Shown in pieces: positions 19,744 through 33,185 of a stretch of 64,000 nt of DNA. Made by a program: the position numbers and the translations under genes. Where the stretch lies: positions 2,834,251-2,898,250 of the forward strand of contig NC_067113.1 in NCBI RefSeq assembly GCF_021347895.1, written 5' to 3'. Each line of letters starts with the position of its first letter. Within the stretch, counting starts at the first letter, position 1. The notes under the pieces are model-generated. The model worked only from the letters and a program-made list of their open reading frames with translations. It was not told the DNA's origin and did no database searches. The DNA is from Acanthochromis polyacanthus (taxonomy: Eukaryota > Chordata > Actinopteri > Pomacentridae).

Positions 19744-20906
19744 TGTCACAGCCACAGATTCCAGATAGTGGCAGTGCTGTCCCCTCCCTCACTGTGTGTT
19801 TAATTGGCAGATGCAGCTGGAGCAGGAGGCGGCAGGTGCACGACATCTGTAATCAACTGACTGGAGAGAGCAGGTGGGAGTGGTTCAACCATCCACTTTC
19901 TGGGCCATAAAATCAGACCTCAGTCATTAATCGACACTGGACTGTGAACAAGCAATCATTAGTCTGCTCTCTGTTAAGTTCCGCCCCCTATACCTTGTGC
20001 TTCAGTTAACTCTTGTTTTGTGTTCCTTTTTTCCAGCATGGACTTCCACTTGCTCAAAGCCAGTCCGTGAACCCATCTCAAGCCTCAGCTATCCGTTGCC
20101 ACTCTGGATCCTTCCCTGTTCCAGACCATCCACGCTATACCTGATTCGGGCTGCCACCTGCACCTCACCCTGTCTCCTGCTCCAACCCACATCACATCAC
20201 CATCCTTCCCTGCACCTGCTGACGTCTTCCCCAGCTCTCCGCTTGATTCCCCGTCAGCTACGTTCCCCAGTCCTGAGCCAGGCTGGTAGCCGTAGTATTT
20301 ACTGTATTGGATTGTTGTATTTGTTTCTGTGTACCTTGTAGAACTTTGTATATTTACACCGCTTCGCTCAGCTCCTGTTTATCCAGCATTTCTGGTCGGT
20401 GTATTTGTTAGTCTCTCCTTGCTACAAGAGGCCTAGAGTAAGTGCTTCCCCATTTAGCAGAGCATCTTGGATTTACGTATACGTGGCGTAAGTTCAGCCA
20501 TAGAATTATTTACCTGCACCTTTTTTGTATAGTAGCTCTCTTGCCTAGGTTTTACCTTCCGTGGGTTAGCCCTCTTGTCCCTGTTTAACTGTGTAATCCT
20601 TTGCTGCCCAGTAGTGGGTTCTGTTCATAATTTAGATTTATTTTTGCTCTGTTTGGCTGTACACCATTTTCATAACACCTAGTTCCCTCCCATCCCCTTA
20701 GAGGGTTTTGTTCAGTAGTTTTTGTTTTGACAATTGTCACTTCTGTTTATAGTTCCTGTTTTTGGAACTGTAGTTCCCCAGTTGAATGTTGTAAATTTTG
20801 TAAATAAACACTGTAAATTATCTTGACTTGTGTTGTCTCTCATTCCCTGCACTGGAGTGTCCTTGTGAAACTGTAGCAAAAAGCACAGTGGCTCAAGATC
20901 GTAACA
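19744..20906 (+). mobile_element. Probable solo LTR, about 1.16 kb
   Basis: Begins TGTCACAGCC and ends GATCGTAACA, compatible with TG...CA LTR ends. The C/T-rich middle, the AATAAACACTGTAAATTATC signal near 20802 and the TGTGTTG downstream words fit an R-U5 border. Part of it (GGTTTTACCTTCCGTGGGTT near 20550) is recognisably similar to the minus-strand fragment at 54065-54800. I see no matching 5-bp flanks, so the boundaries are tentative. Confidence 0.55.
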
Positions 20907-21426
20907 AAGTAGCTGTCAGACATGGGAACAGTTCAATTACTGCTGCAGCCAACTGATGAATAATTTCATAACTTTACAACACAGTTGCATAGGTACATAA
21001 AACAATAAAAGACCATACTAAGATGTAAAAAAAATAAGCATTTTGATAAAATTAAAATACTTAATTAAAATATGTATTAAAATGCTCAATACAGACTGTG
21101 AAAAGGTTAATGTATTGCCTTACTAATTCCCATACCTTGGTAACCCAGATCTCTTCTTCGTTTGAGAATACTAGTGTATACAGGGATGTGATTTTTCCGC
21201 GAATTCGCGGAATTCCGCTTTTTTTTACGTTGCCAAAAAAAAAAGTCCTACTTTTTCACCCTTAAAAATCTGATTTCGTTTCCCCCAAGGTACAACTTTT
21301 AGATATTCCGAGACCGTATCAGGCATGTTATTTGGTGTATCAATTTTGAGACCCAACGTGAATCGCCCAAATTCGATGAGAAAAGAAATATGGGGTGTAA
21401 GGGGTATAGGGTTGGATCGCACGTAG

Positions 21427-21720
21427 TTGTCAACAGTGCGCTGGCAAAAGCACGAGTTGGAAACAACGATTGGAGAGCATTATCGAAAGTTAGATGTAGC
21501 TGGGAAAGCGAGGTGCATGGTGTGCGACGATGAGACAAAATACAGCGACAGAGGATGCCAAGCGCTGATAGACCACATGAAAACGAAAAATCATGCCAGG
21601 AAATTGTACGAAAAGCGCTCTAACCACCAAATGCCCAGCAATTTTTTCACCCGGCGGAGGGAAGAGACGCGACAACAGGACCAAACATACGGGATCAGTA
21701 GTGTGTACTTGCAACCATAG
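21427..21720 (+). pseudogene. N-terminal zinc-finger fragment of a hAT-like transposase
   Basis: A 97-codon frame reads TVRWQKHELETTIGEHYRKL, then ARCMVCDDETKYSDRGCQAL and DHMKTKNHARKLYEKRSN. The C-x2-C pair followed by a His-rich HMKTKNH block is a BED-like zinc finger; such fingers bind the ends of hAT transposons. It ends YGISSVYLQP before TAG, where family members would continue into the catalytic core. The listed first codon is not ATG, so the real start may be slightly upstream. No catalytic domain remains in the element. Confidence 0.6.
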
Positions 21721-21940
21721 ACATAATAGAGAGTAGACGCCGTTCGGGCTTCTGCGCAGCGAGAAATACGGCCGCCCTCTTGGTCCGATCACCCGCTCCA
21801 CTCAGCGCTGTTTGACAGCGCATTTAATCCATCTTAACTCTGAATATTAAACTGATTTTCACGCGTTTTTATTTTTATTTTTTGCTGCAAATGTCATATA
21901 TGTAGCTATGATACAGGACAAATGGTTCGGCGTATTTTAA

Positions 21941-22486
21941 CCCTTTACGCTTCAGTGCGTAGTTGGTGTACCGCCGGCGGTATACCTACTAATTTGCATA
22001 GGAATTTCAAGAATGTCCGACGGCTGCAAACCCGATTATACAAACACTATACGCCGATGGAAAGCTTAGATTCTCATGAATCCGCCGGTATAAACCACTT
22101 TCAGATGTGATTACCACAGTGGGTGAGAAAAACACATTTGTCCGACAAAAACAAATATCCATCCATCCTTTCTCTATACACGGCTTCAACGCACACAGCG
22201 CGACTCACATTTCCGGGTTCATTATTACACACAGAAAAAAAGATTCCACAAAAAACGGCCATAATCCAACCTTTTACATCCAGACAACACAAGCCAGTAA
22301 ACTATTTTGTCCAAAACATGTCCTGAAGTCGGTATAAAATCCACGAATCGGTCGTTTTCAAGGAAATGCACCTCGCGATGTGCGTCCAATATTCCTTGTA
22401 TTTTTTGTCATTTTTTTAAATTTAAAAATAGAATATTAGCAATTTTTTGGACTGAAAACGGCTGGAATTGACTGAAGCTTAAAGGG
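21941..22486. mobile_element. piggyBac-type MITE with TTAA target duplication
   Basis: CCCTTTACGCTTCAGTGCG at the left and ACTGAAGCTTAAAGGG at the right are inverted termini, each bounded by TTAA (21937-21940 and 22487-22490). TTAA with CCCTTT-like ends is diagnostic of the piggyBac superfamily. No transposase. Around 22140-22200 it carries a TCCATCCATCC...TCTATAC fragment resembling the end of the SINE at 27803-28172 in reverse. Confidence 0.8.
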
Positions 22487-22654
22487 TTAATATTCATCGT
22501 GGGATTAACAGTAATAGAATATTCTGATATTAAGCTCGACTGCAGACAGGTATTTTGCAAACACTGTAAACACACACACACTAATATATGTTAGAGAAGC
22601 AGATAATGGCAGTAAAGCCAATTAGCCTATTATATGATGACAATATATGATTAC

Positions 22655-22867
22655 GCTATATATACATATATAAACAAAATACTGACTAATGAACACATAT
22701 TTCTATATAAAACAATAAATAGAAGTTATATATCAGAGAAAATGAATATATATAAATCATAGATGGAGTATTAATATAATCAATATATCAGAGAAAATTA
22801 TTATATAAATCATATATAGACTATCAATATAATTCATACATATATATTAAAAAAGATATATCAGAAA

Positions 22868-22909
<42 letters not shown>

Positions 22910-22969
22910 TGTTTTATATAGAAATGTGTTCATTAGTCAGTATTTTGTTTATATATGTATATATGGCTA
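22655..22969. repeat. AT-rich inverted repeat (MITE-like hairpin)
   Basis: The left arm (about 22658-22712), reading CATATATAAACAAAATACTG then ACTAATGAACACAT, reappears as the reverse complement at about 22906-22965. Between the arms are further ATATATCAGAGAAAAT-type repeats and an (AT)n run. The arms are about 60 bp with only small differences. Confidence 0.8.
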
Positions 22970-23102
22970 GAGCCAACAATGTACTCAGTAAGTTCTTAAA
23001 TCTTTTTTTTTGAGTCATGATGAATGGTATCTTCTTCATAGATTTTGAATTTCTGCTCCTTGTTAGTTTATCATATTACATATTGACTTGAATACATGTG
23101 TA

Positions 23103-24737
<1,635 letters not shown>

Positions 24738-24949
24738 TATATGATGAATATAATGACTTGTTTCTTTTATGTTTACTTGCTATTTTAGTCCACTTTTGAC
24801 ACTTAAATAACACTAAAACCCAGGAGCTTCGGGGGGCTTCGCCCCCCTTGTCCCCCCCACCAGACGCTGCCCTGGACCCGCTGACCCCCAGACCCCTGGT
24901 TGAATTTTTCAGATAATTTCACTTTCCTCAAATCACATCCCTGTGTATA

Positions 24950-25655
24950 GTGTAATGCATCCTACTAGTGATGTTTCAGTCGCAAACAAAACAGCTCTTT
25001 GAAGTGAATGATCAGAGATGGTTCCTGCCTGTCTTCTCTACTTTTTTTTCTGTTCAAGCTGCATGTGGTTTGTCCACTGCAAAATGTGTGGTAATGTCTG
25101 TGTCAGAACAGCTGCTACAGAGACAACACGCTGGAAAGATGAGAAAACAAGTGATTGCACAAAACACAGTTAAATTTGGATACATTTCAATTACAGCAAT
25201 AATATCAGGCGGAGTGTAGAGTATGCAAGGTTGAAATCTATCAACCAGGGTCTTCAAATAACCTGCACAGGTACATTAGAATTGTACATCCATCAATGCA
25301 GTTAGAAAAACAGACAAGCAGGTAAACCTGGCTCTAATGAAAGTGCCAGTTTGTCTACTGCAACTGTTGCTGCAATGTCAACAGTACATCCAGTAACTAC
25401 CACAACCACCTGGACCGACAACCCAAAGTGTATGAGACAGTTTGCGGAAAAAGGCTATGATTATGAGTGATTCTCGACGCTTCTGTTTCACTGTATATAG
25501 TTAGAAGTTTAAAAAAGACAATCAGGGATATTTTTGGATACTTTTGTCAAATTAAGATGGGTCTTTGCAAATTTTTATTTTTTGCAGCACTCTGTTCCAT
25601 GTCGAGTATATTAAGCCATATAAATATTTGATATAATGTACATTTTGTAGTAATT
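24950..25655. other. Non-coding, nothing recognised
   Basis: No coding, RNA or repeat structure that I can support beyond A/T-rich unique-looking sequence. Confidence 0.5.
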
Positions 25656-25659
25656 TTAC

Positions 25660-26213
25660 TGTTACGCCCAGCCTAGGGGTCACTGAATCTAACATGAAGT
25701 TGTCATCCTGTTGGAGCCTCAAGCAGCACACACCACAGCTTTTTCCAACGAAAGTAATAATTTATTTTCAATAGCGAATATAAACAAAGGCTGGATTAAA
25801 CAAACTAAAAGTATGGATGAGTTTGAGCCAAACAAAAATCACTAAACAAAACCACGCTAAACTTCCCGAAAACAAGTGGGAACGAATGAAACAAAAAGTG
25901 GCAGCTCGATCTCTCTCTTTTCTTAAACAAATAACCAAATGACAGGATGGACTGTGCTGCTGTGTGCCGGTTGGGACTCTTCGCAGAATGACGCGCCCAT
26001 CTGGTTCTCTCTCTGACCCCTGGAAACGACGTCATCTTCCGCTTTTATATCCGACCTCCAAGAAGACTGAGTAAATCCGGCACCGATCTGTCAACGCAAT
26101 GACCAGTCCTGTCAGCGGTATGGCACAGTCCTATTTGCATATGGGATCGGTGAAATACACAGGACACACAGTGCAGAAAAAAAACATAACCATAAACGAC
26201 CGCAGTCGTAACA
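25660..26213 (-). mobile_element. 3' LTR of a Gypsy-type retrotransposon
   Basis: 554 bp starting TGTTACGCCC and ending GTCGTAACA, with inverted TGTTACG/CGTAACA ends. On the minus strand it directly follows a polypurine tract (TTGGGGAAGGGGG, 26214-26226) and the end of the pol frame, which fixes it as the 3' LTR. The 5' LTR is absent from the window. Confidence 0.85.
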
Positions 26214-26250
26214 CCCCCTTCCCCAAGAAATAAATACTCCCCTAAAGTAT

Positions 26251-27338
26251 TTAATTCAAATAGGACCTTGATAAAGTGTCAGCCAACACGTTATCACTAC
26301 CCTTCTCATGGTGGATCTGCAAATTAAAATCTTGCAACAAGAGGGACCAACGCATAAGCTTCTGATTATCATTCCTCATCCTGGAGAGGAACACTAAAGG
26401 ATTATGGTCTGTAAGCACCTGAATGGGCTGTGAACTAGAACCTAGGTAAACCTCAAAGTTTTGCAGGGCGAGCAGCAAGGCCAGTGCTTCCTTTTCTATA
26501 GTATTATAATGTACCTGGTGCTTGTTGAACTTTTTAGAAAAGTAGCAGATGGGATGATCGAGCCTCTGGTCGTCTTCCTGCAGGAGAACAGTGCCTGCAC
26601 CCCACATGCTAGCATCCACCTTTAAAAGGACGCGCAAAATCAGGCGCTGCAAGAACAGGAGCGCTACATAACAGCACTTTGGCTGACTCAAAAGCAGCTT
26701 GACAAGCAGGGGTCCACACAAAATTTTTCAACGGACTAACTAGGGCAGTAAGCCACAACCTCAGAAAAAATTCTGCAAAATCCTCTGTAATACCCACACA
26801 TACTCAGAAAACGGCGCAACGCTCGTTTCGACTGAGGAACAGGGAACTCAACGACAGCCTGCACTTTGGCTGCCACTGGACGCACCTGGCCCTGACCCAC
26901 CTGTTTCCCCAGATAAGTCACAGTTCCCTTTCCAAATTCACATTTTGCGAGGTTTAGAGTGAGAGATGCCTCATCTAAACAACTAAATATCTCAGACAGC
27001 GTCTTCAAATGATCTGACCATGTGGACGAATAAGCCACTATATCATTCAGCTACACTTCACAACTTTTCACTCCAGTCAGAACTGTGTGCATCAGACGCT
27101 GGAAAGTAGCGGGAGCATTTTTTAACATAAATGGCATCACAGTATACTGGAGGAACGCATCAGGAGTCACAAAAGCACATATTTCTGAAGCACGGGGCGT
27201 TAACGGAAACTGCCAGTAGCCTTTTAGAAGGTCCAGTTTGGTCACAAACCTGGCAGAACCCACGCGATCTATACAATCCTCCACGGATAGGAGTCGGGTT
27301 TTGTGACTGCATTTACCGCAGTCATAACATTTCCACAT
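26251..27338 (-). pseudogene. Reverse transcriptase and RNase H of a Gypsy-type element, 5'-truncated
   Basis: Minus-strand frames give, in order, a reverse-transcriptase palm (FVTKLDLLKGYWQFPLTP, MPFMLKNAPATFQRLMH), its C-terminal part (LTLNLAKCEFGKGTVTYLGK, QSKRALRRFLSMCGYYRGF) and an RNase H domain (LLKVDASMWGAGTVLLQE, YNTIEKEALALLLALQNF, PIQVLTDHNPLVFLSRM, GSDNVLADTLSR). The catalytic YxDD box is destroyed: a TAG at 27051-27053 stands at the Tyr position and the next residues are L-N-D. Two further frame changes lie near 26790 and 26720. Pol stops about 35 bases before the polypurine tract, with no integrase downstream. The 5' break is near 27330. Confidence 0.9.
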
Positions 27339-27339
27339 T

Positions 27340-27800
27340 TTTTACATTTTTGGCAATAAATTAAGCAACAGAAAATCTAAAGAGCCACTTTGGAGCTGAA
27401 GGAGCCAGCTCTTTTTTAGTGAGCCGAGCCAGAAGAACTAGCTCTCTTAAATGAGCCAGAATTCCCATCACTGCATCTTATCTGTGGCTGTGAGCTGTGG
27501 TTAATGTTGTCACTAGTTTTTAAGATGGATAAGAATGTACACAGCAAAATAGATGATAGCTCTGGCTCAACTGCATTAGTCTTGATACTTTTCCTTTAAA
27601 TTACCCATTGTGAGTCCATCAGTTAAAATGTCCAATTTTACGGAAATAAACATGTTACCAACCTGGGTAAAAAAAAAAAAAAAAAAAAGTTTTGATCTTT
27701 ATTGATAGTATCACTGTTCATGACCACGGTACTAGGTATGAATTTTTAAATAGCTTTCCCATTTAATGGTAATTACACTTAAAGTTGTGCATATTATGTA
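27340..27800. other. Non-coding, with a 21-base poly(A) run
   Basis: No gene. An A-run at about 27668-27688 could be the tail of a retroposed sequence, but I could not identify its body. Confidence 0.45.
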
Positions 27801-27802
27801 TC

Positions 27803-28172
27803 GGGGCTGCAAAGTGCAATAGTGGTTAGCACTTTCGCCTTGCAGCAAGAAGATCCCTGGTTTGCCTCCCGGCTTTCCTGGAATCTTTCTGCATGGAGTT
27901 TGCATGTTCTCCCTGTGCATGTGTGGGTTTTCTCTGGGTACTCCGGCTTCCTCCCACAGTCCAAAAACATGCTGAGGTTAATTGGTTACTTTAAATTGCC
28001 CGTAGGTATGAATGTGAGTGTGATTGTTTGTCTGTATATGTAGCCCTGCGACAGACTGGCGACCTGTCCAGGGTGTCCCCTGCCTTCGCCCGAGTGAGCT
28101 GAGATAGGCTCCAGCCCCCCCACGACTCTAGTGAGGATAAAGCAGTGTATAGAGAATGGATGGATGGATATA
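27803..28172 (+). mobile_element. tRNA-headed SINE with (GGAT)n tail
   Basis: GGGGCTGCAAAGTGCAATAG then TGGTTAGCACTTTCGCC resembles a tRNA 5' half with an A box; CCCTGGTTTGCCTCCCGG is a decayed B box. The body (GGAGTTTGCATGTTCTCCC, TTCCTCCCACAGTCCAAAAA, AATTGCCCGTAGGTATGAA, GACTGGCGACCTGTCCAGGG) is a very abundant fish repeat, and the tail is GGATGGATGGATA. It was mobilised in trans by a LINE; the copy has no coding potential. Confidence 0.8.
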
Positions 28173-29100
28173 ACCCTGAGACTTTTGCATGGTCCCACCT
28201 CAGCTCCGCCTTTCTGCCCATGTTTGGATTAGCCAGGAGTTCAGAGGCGTACCTAAGAACACAAAGATGGCAACGATCACCTCACTGAGCTTCAAAGCTA
28301 CCATTCAAGAAATTTACTGGAGACATCACAGAGGAAATATATACAATCTATAGGTAGCACTTCCATGGTAATTACGTCCTCCTCTCATGTCTCATGTGGT
28401 CACTTTTGTTGATTATAATGAAACCGTAGTGTAGCGGCAGGAAAAATAGATTACAAAATAGAAAACACAGTAGCACATTTATACCCATGTTTTGGAAGTT
28501 TTTAACTGACTACCAGCAGCTAGATTGCATCTAATTTTGCCTGGGCACACCTCACCATTTCAGAAGTCCAATCAGCTGCAAAGCAGTCAGATTCACATGT
28601 TTAGGGGTATGGCTGGCGCTAACAAGTAATCACATTACTGTAACGTATTTCGAAGAGATGTGTAAATGCAGCACTTTTAACCATACACAGTAAATGCATA
28701 GAACAGTAAGAAAGCAACTGTATTCCTTCCTATTTGTGTAGACAAGTGCAAATAATGTTTTAGTGACCCGACAGAATCTTTGGAGAAGTCAATCACTTAT
28801 AGTACTAGAACCAATGGTGAAGAACTTTCTACTTTTAATATTGAAATAGCACATTGAACTTCACAAGGATTTTTTTTCCCTTTCAATCTGTAGCAGTTTT
28901 TGCTTGCTGCAGACTGTATTATGCAGGATGAGCTGCAGTACAGCACTCCTGGGACGGAATCAATATCTGGTTCAAGGACAGGAGTTTGACAAGAGAAGTG
29001 TAAAACTGATTTCCATGTTCATTGGACCAGTACAAGCATCCTTAGATGAGATCTCTGCTTCTCTATGACCATGAACCACAGTTAAAGGTTTTTTCTTAAC
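28173..29100. other. Non-coding, nothing recognised
   Basis: No supported feature; mixed-composition sequence with no long ORF. Confidence 0.5.
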
Positions 29101-29124
29101 ACACAATAAGTTCTACGGAGCCCC

Positions 29125-29312
29125 TAAGGTGCCACGGACGAAATAAAATATAACTCGTGCTCACGAGATACTATTCGTGCGCACGCAATACGAAAGCGTG
29201 CGCTCGAGATACTTATTCATGGGCACTCTTTAGCTTAAACGTGGTCACGTTTAAGTTAAAACGTGAGCACGATATGTTAAAGCGTGTGCACGCTTTAAGA
29301 TAAAACATCAGC
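29125..29312. repeat. Cluster of GTGC/GCAC-centred palindromes
   Basis: Within about 190 bases there are CTCGTGCTCACGAG, TTCGTGCGCACGCAA, TTAAACGTGGTCACGTTTAA, AACGTGAGCACGAT and TTAAAGCGTGTGCACGCTTT. They share a CGTGNNCACG-like centre with different arms and recur every 25-35 bases. The upstream flank CGGAGCCCCTAAGGTGCCAC may be part of the same dispersed repeat. No coding frame crosses it. Confidence 0.75.
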
Positions 29313-29768
29313 CGGCGGGAGGAGGACTCAGATTTGGTAAATATCCCTGTGCGCACTGACCGTGCGGAGCCGTCTCTGCGGCTGAGGCTGTGCGGAGCTG
29401 TTCGTGGTCCTGAATGCTATACTGACCTTTTGACCAGAGCTGTCCATACTCCCCTTAGTTATTCAGACAAGCAAATCAAAGTAAGAATAACTTTCCACAA
29501 CAGAAAACAGAGCACAGAGCTTAAAATAATGTTTTAAAACAAAATAGGTATACTTCATGTTGCGGGTTAACTTAAAACAGCATGTCTGGAAATAACGTGA
29601 TGCCTAACTAGTTACTGGGAAAAATCCTAAATAATATGCTCCTGGCATGAGAGCCGTTATATAGCCTATGCTCCACAGTTATCACAAACTGAGTGAAATT
29701 TGCAATAATTTTAAGCGCGCGCGCCAGAGCGAGAGGGAGGGAGAAAGCAGGGGTCTGTGTGATACACA

Positions 29769-29955
29769 GGTATACGCCATATACCCACGAGAAAATTGTC
29801 CAAATTTCCGTATACCCACTTAAAAATGCGCAAAGATACGCATACCCAGGGGTGTAAACACGCAGGTATACACCTTATACCCACTAGAAAAGGTCCCGAA
29901 TTTCCATATAACCACTTAAAAATGTGCAAACATATGCATATGTTTTATTGACATA
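29769..29955. repeat. Two tandem copies of a 96-bp unit
   Basis: GGTATACGCCATATACCCAC at 29769 and GGTATACACCTTATACCCAC at 29865 start two aligned units, each continuing with TTCCGTATACCCACTTAAAA or its diverged equivalent and a CATACCC/CATATG end. About 80 percent similar by eye. Confidence 0.85.
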
Positions 29956-29959
29956 ACGT

Positions 29960-32540
29960 TCACTTTCCCGTTCATAAATTTGTCTTCTCTGTGTTAGGAA
30001 GCGGTGAAGCTGTATGGCTGAGAACAGGGCTCACTAAAAGGCGGACCGCGGTCCAAATCCTGACCCAGATGCCGTCTCTACCAGTGTAAATTTGACAGGT
30101 CGCTTCTATTTTACCGGTGCAGCTTTCACAGACTCCTCCTGCCATCAGGTAGAGCTGATGTTTCCTTTTCATCAGGCTCCCTTTCCTAAACGTTAACCTC
30201 AGCTCCAGCTGTAGTGTTTCCTAAAGCAGCAGTATTCACAGGACAAGCAACAGACTTATTAAAACACTGAAACTGTCACAAGGCTGGACCCGTGCAGAGA
30301 AACACACCACCGAGGCAGGTATGGAAGCAATAAAGGGAATTTATTGTAGACAACGTAATATGGAGGCAGGTGGGTCTGAGGTGAGAGGGGAGTGAACCTG
30401 GAGAGTTCAGAGGTAGAAGATGGTGATGTCAACATACTAGAACCTGCTCAACTGTAACAATTTAGTATATTTCTTGCAGGACCCACACTTGATAAAGATG
30501 CATCAATGCAGGAAAAGCAGAAAATCAAGCTAAGAAAGCCTTCCCTGCCATATTTTCATCAGAAACTCCACAGACAATCATGAATGACTTGAATGGTAAT
30601 GCTGTCTAATGAATAATTCCATTCAAAGGTCTCCGTTGCTTGTTGAATCTCGATTAGTGCTATCCAGTGAGGTGTTCACTTGGTTTCTAAGTGATGTACA
30701 TTTTTTTTCCTTTACTTTTACCAAACTGGGTTGGGAAATAAGGGAACAGTAAAACCATTTATGACAAAATCATGTTGATGATGGAAATCCAGCAAAATCA
30801 ATCTACAACTACTTATTTAGTAATTACAGCAAGAAATAAATCAAATTTCCATCTAACAACATTTCTTTTGAATTGATTTAAAGGGCAGCGGTTCTCGACA
30901 TCAGTGACCTCTTCCTGGAATTGTATTTTCCATATTTAGTGTACCAAACTTTCATTGCCCTGCACTTCATCTGCAATCTATACTTTTCTTCTGGAGAAGG
31001 TTAGCTGTCTAATGGTGGATGAGAGCTGGAGAACATGGTGTGGAAAAAAGTAAAACCACAACCTACAAATTAAATCAGTTCTCTTAAATTCTGATAGATT
31101 TTAGCTGTAATGGTGCCATGTTTTGGTGTGATTTCTGCTGATTCTTTGACTGGCTTCTTCTAGATAGCAATGGCAGCTAAGGCACGTGAATGTTGTACTA
31201 TTTTGACTCATTTGTCGTCCCAAAATGGCAAAATTTCTTTTATATTTGGCTTAAGTAATTAATCGTTATACCAGCCAGAACACATACCATAACAAAATGA
31301 AGATAGAAAATAAAATAAAATGACAATGGGCCTTTACTACTAAACTGGTCAGTGATGTGAAAGTGGAAAAGATGAATTTGAACTTCACTTTCTGGCTTCT
31401 GTTTTTTCCATTCTCTGAAGTTTTCTATCACTTTTCACATAAACCCCTGAGTGTAACACAATGAATACCTGCTGCCAACTATCCATTAGCTCTTCCAATG
31501 GGGCCATTTGTAACACTTAGACACTATAACACTTTTGATCTGATGTTAAATGTGGTGTGTCAAGACTTATTCATCAGACAATAGTTTTTCAACTGATGTG
31601 TTTAACTTAAGGCCTTGTACCAGTGGTGTGTGGACCTCTTCACAGTGCTACAAACTAGATAAACCTTCACTGGTCCTATTATGGAAATCATTAAGCAGCT
31701 GATGTGATACTGAATGACACCAAATGCAAATTTCTTCTACTACACAGGTTTTCACTGGACCCTCAAGGTTCACAAAATCACCAAGAGAAAACCAACCATC
31801 TCTGAAGGAAAATATACTCATTATCTTACACTGGGTAAGTTACCAAGCCTGTTCTTCAAATACACAATGACACACAACTACGCACTGGTTTTTGTGAAAT
31901 GTAAATGATCACTGATGGTGACTGTTGCCACACTGGTGCTTTATGCAATGCACAACCTCTTTTGTGCTCACGCGTTGTCTTATGGCCAGTCTCTGTACAT
32001 AAAGAAAAAAACAAGGAAACTCTGTGGTCTCACAGTGGAGCTTTCACAAAACACACCATTTTATTTTCCAAAGCTTTGTAAGGCTGACTGAATTAGTGAT
32101 GCTCTCTTTGAATAATTTCACATAAGTCTTTGCATTGCCTGTTGAATTAGTAATGTGCTCTCCCCGTGAGAAGTTATGCTTAGTAAATGACAGCATTTTT
32201 CATTTTCTTCCTCCGAATTCTCTTTGGTTTCAGTGAAGCGCTGGTTGGCTTTCTTCTTTCTTCCTTTTCCCGTTTGTGCCTCGAGTAATTTTGCATGGTG
32301 AGACACTCTCCAACTTTCACCTTTATGTAACAGTGTGCCCAAAGTCCCAAATGTTTGGAACAAGATGTAAGGAAGATTCTGAAGTTACTTTTGCACATGA
32401 ATATAGACTTGTGAAAAACCCTAAATGCAAAAACTAGAATAAAAAGATCAGGTGTATTCAAGGGCTTTTTTTGCCACTGGAAAATGTCAAACATATGGGA
32501 TTGGTCATGTTAAAGTGTTCTTGGGAAAAATACTGAACCT
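29960..32540. other. Long non-coding stretch
   Basis: No supported gene. A TGTCACAAGGCTGG...GGGAATTTATTG segment at about 30274-30345 has the form of an LTR end on the minus strand, without other LTR features. The remainder looks unique and A/T-rich. Confidence 0.45.
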
Positions 32541-32544
32541 CAAA

Positions 32545-32685
32545 TTGCTCGCAATGGTAAAGATGGCACTTTGCATGGTAGATTGTTCCTGCGGTGTGTA
32601 ACTGTATTGGGAGAATGGGAGGCAAATTATGAAGCACTTTGGATAAAATTGCTATATAAATGCAGTCGCTTACCATTCATCTTCT
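32545..32685 (+). mobile_element. Truncated SINE tail
   Basis: GAAGCACTTTGGATAAAATT then GCTATATAAATGCAGTCGCT and TACCATTCATC matches the 3' tail of the SINE at 57521-57758 (GCGCTTTGGATAAAAGCGCT ... TTTACCATTT). Only the 3' part is present. Confidence 0.65.
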
Positions 32686-32973
32686 AAGAGTTGAGTGTAG
32701 GATTTTTGCCAGGTTTTCGTCCTGGCAAAAATTGTACATCTAACTGCCAAACATATTCCTCAACCCAAGTTCAGCTAGAAAAGGCTGTCAGTGGAAACAC
32801 AAAGGAAGACTAACATTTAAATGTTGAAGACAGCAGCTTGATTTAAAGAAATATAGGATGTCTGCAAAATAAATGTAAAAAAAAAACTGCTTGTGGTAGA
32901 AAAAGCGGACCAATTTAATTGAATTAAGAAAAGCCATCATGGCATTTGTGGTATTGTATAAATGACTGCAGAC

Positions 32974-33185
32974 AGGGGCGACATAGGTAGAGTGGCCGTC
33001 TCGCAACCAGAGGGTTGCGGTTCAATCCCCCGGCCCGTCGTGCTCATGTCGAGGTCTCTGAGCAGGACACCTAACCCCCAATTGCTCCTGATGGGGCGTG
33101 GTTAGCGCCTTGCATGGCAGCTCCCGCCATCAGTGTGTGAACGTGTGTGTGAATGGGTGAATGTGTGTGCTCCAGGGGCGCTGTA
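32974..33185 (+). mobile_element. tRNA-derived SINE, 3'-truncated
   Basis: GGGGCGACATAGGTAGAGTG supplies an A-box-like TAGGTAGAGTGG (about 32984-32995) and GGTTCAATCCCC (33019-33030) a good B box, with spacing as in a tRNA. The body (GAGCAGGACACCTAACCCCC, GGTTAGCGCCTTGCATGGCA) is the same family as at 57521-57758. The usual GCGCTATATAAAT tail is absent. Confidence 0.8.

Noticed and set aside
32974..33045. tRNA gene
   Set aside because: A and B boxes are present, but the body and the matching copy at 57521 show that it is a SINE head; no convincing cloverleaf.
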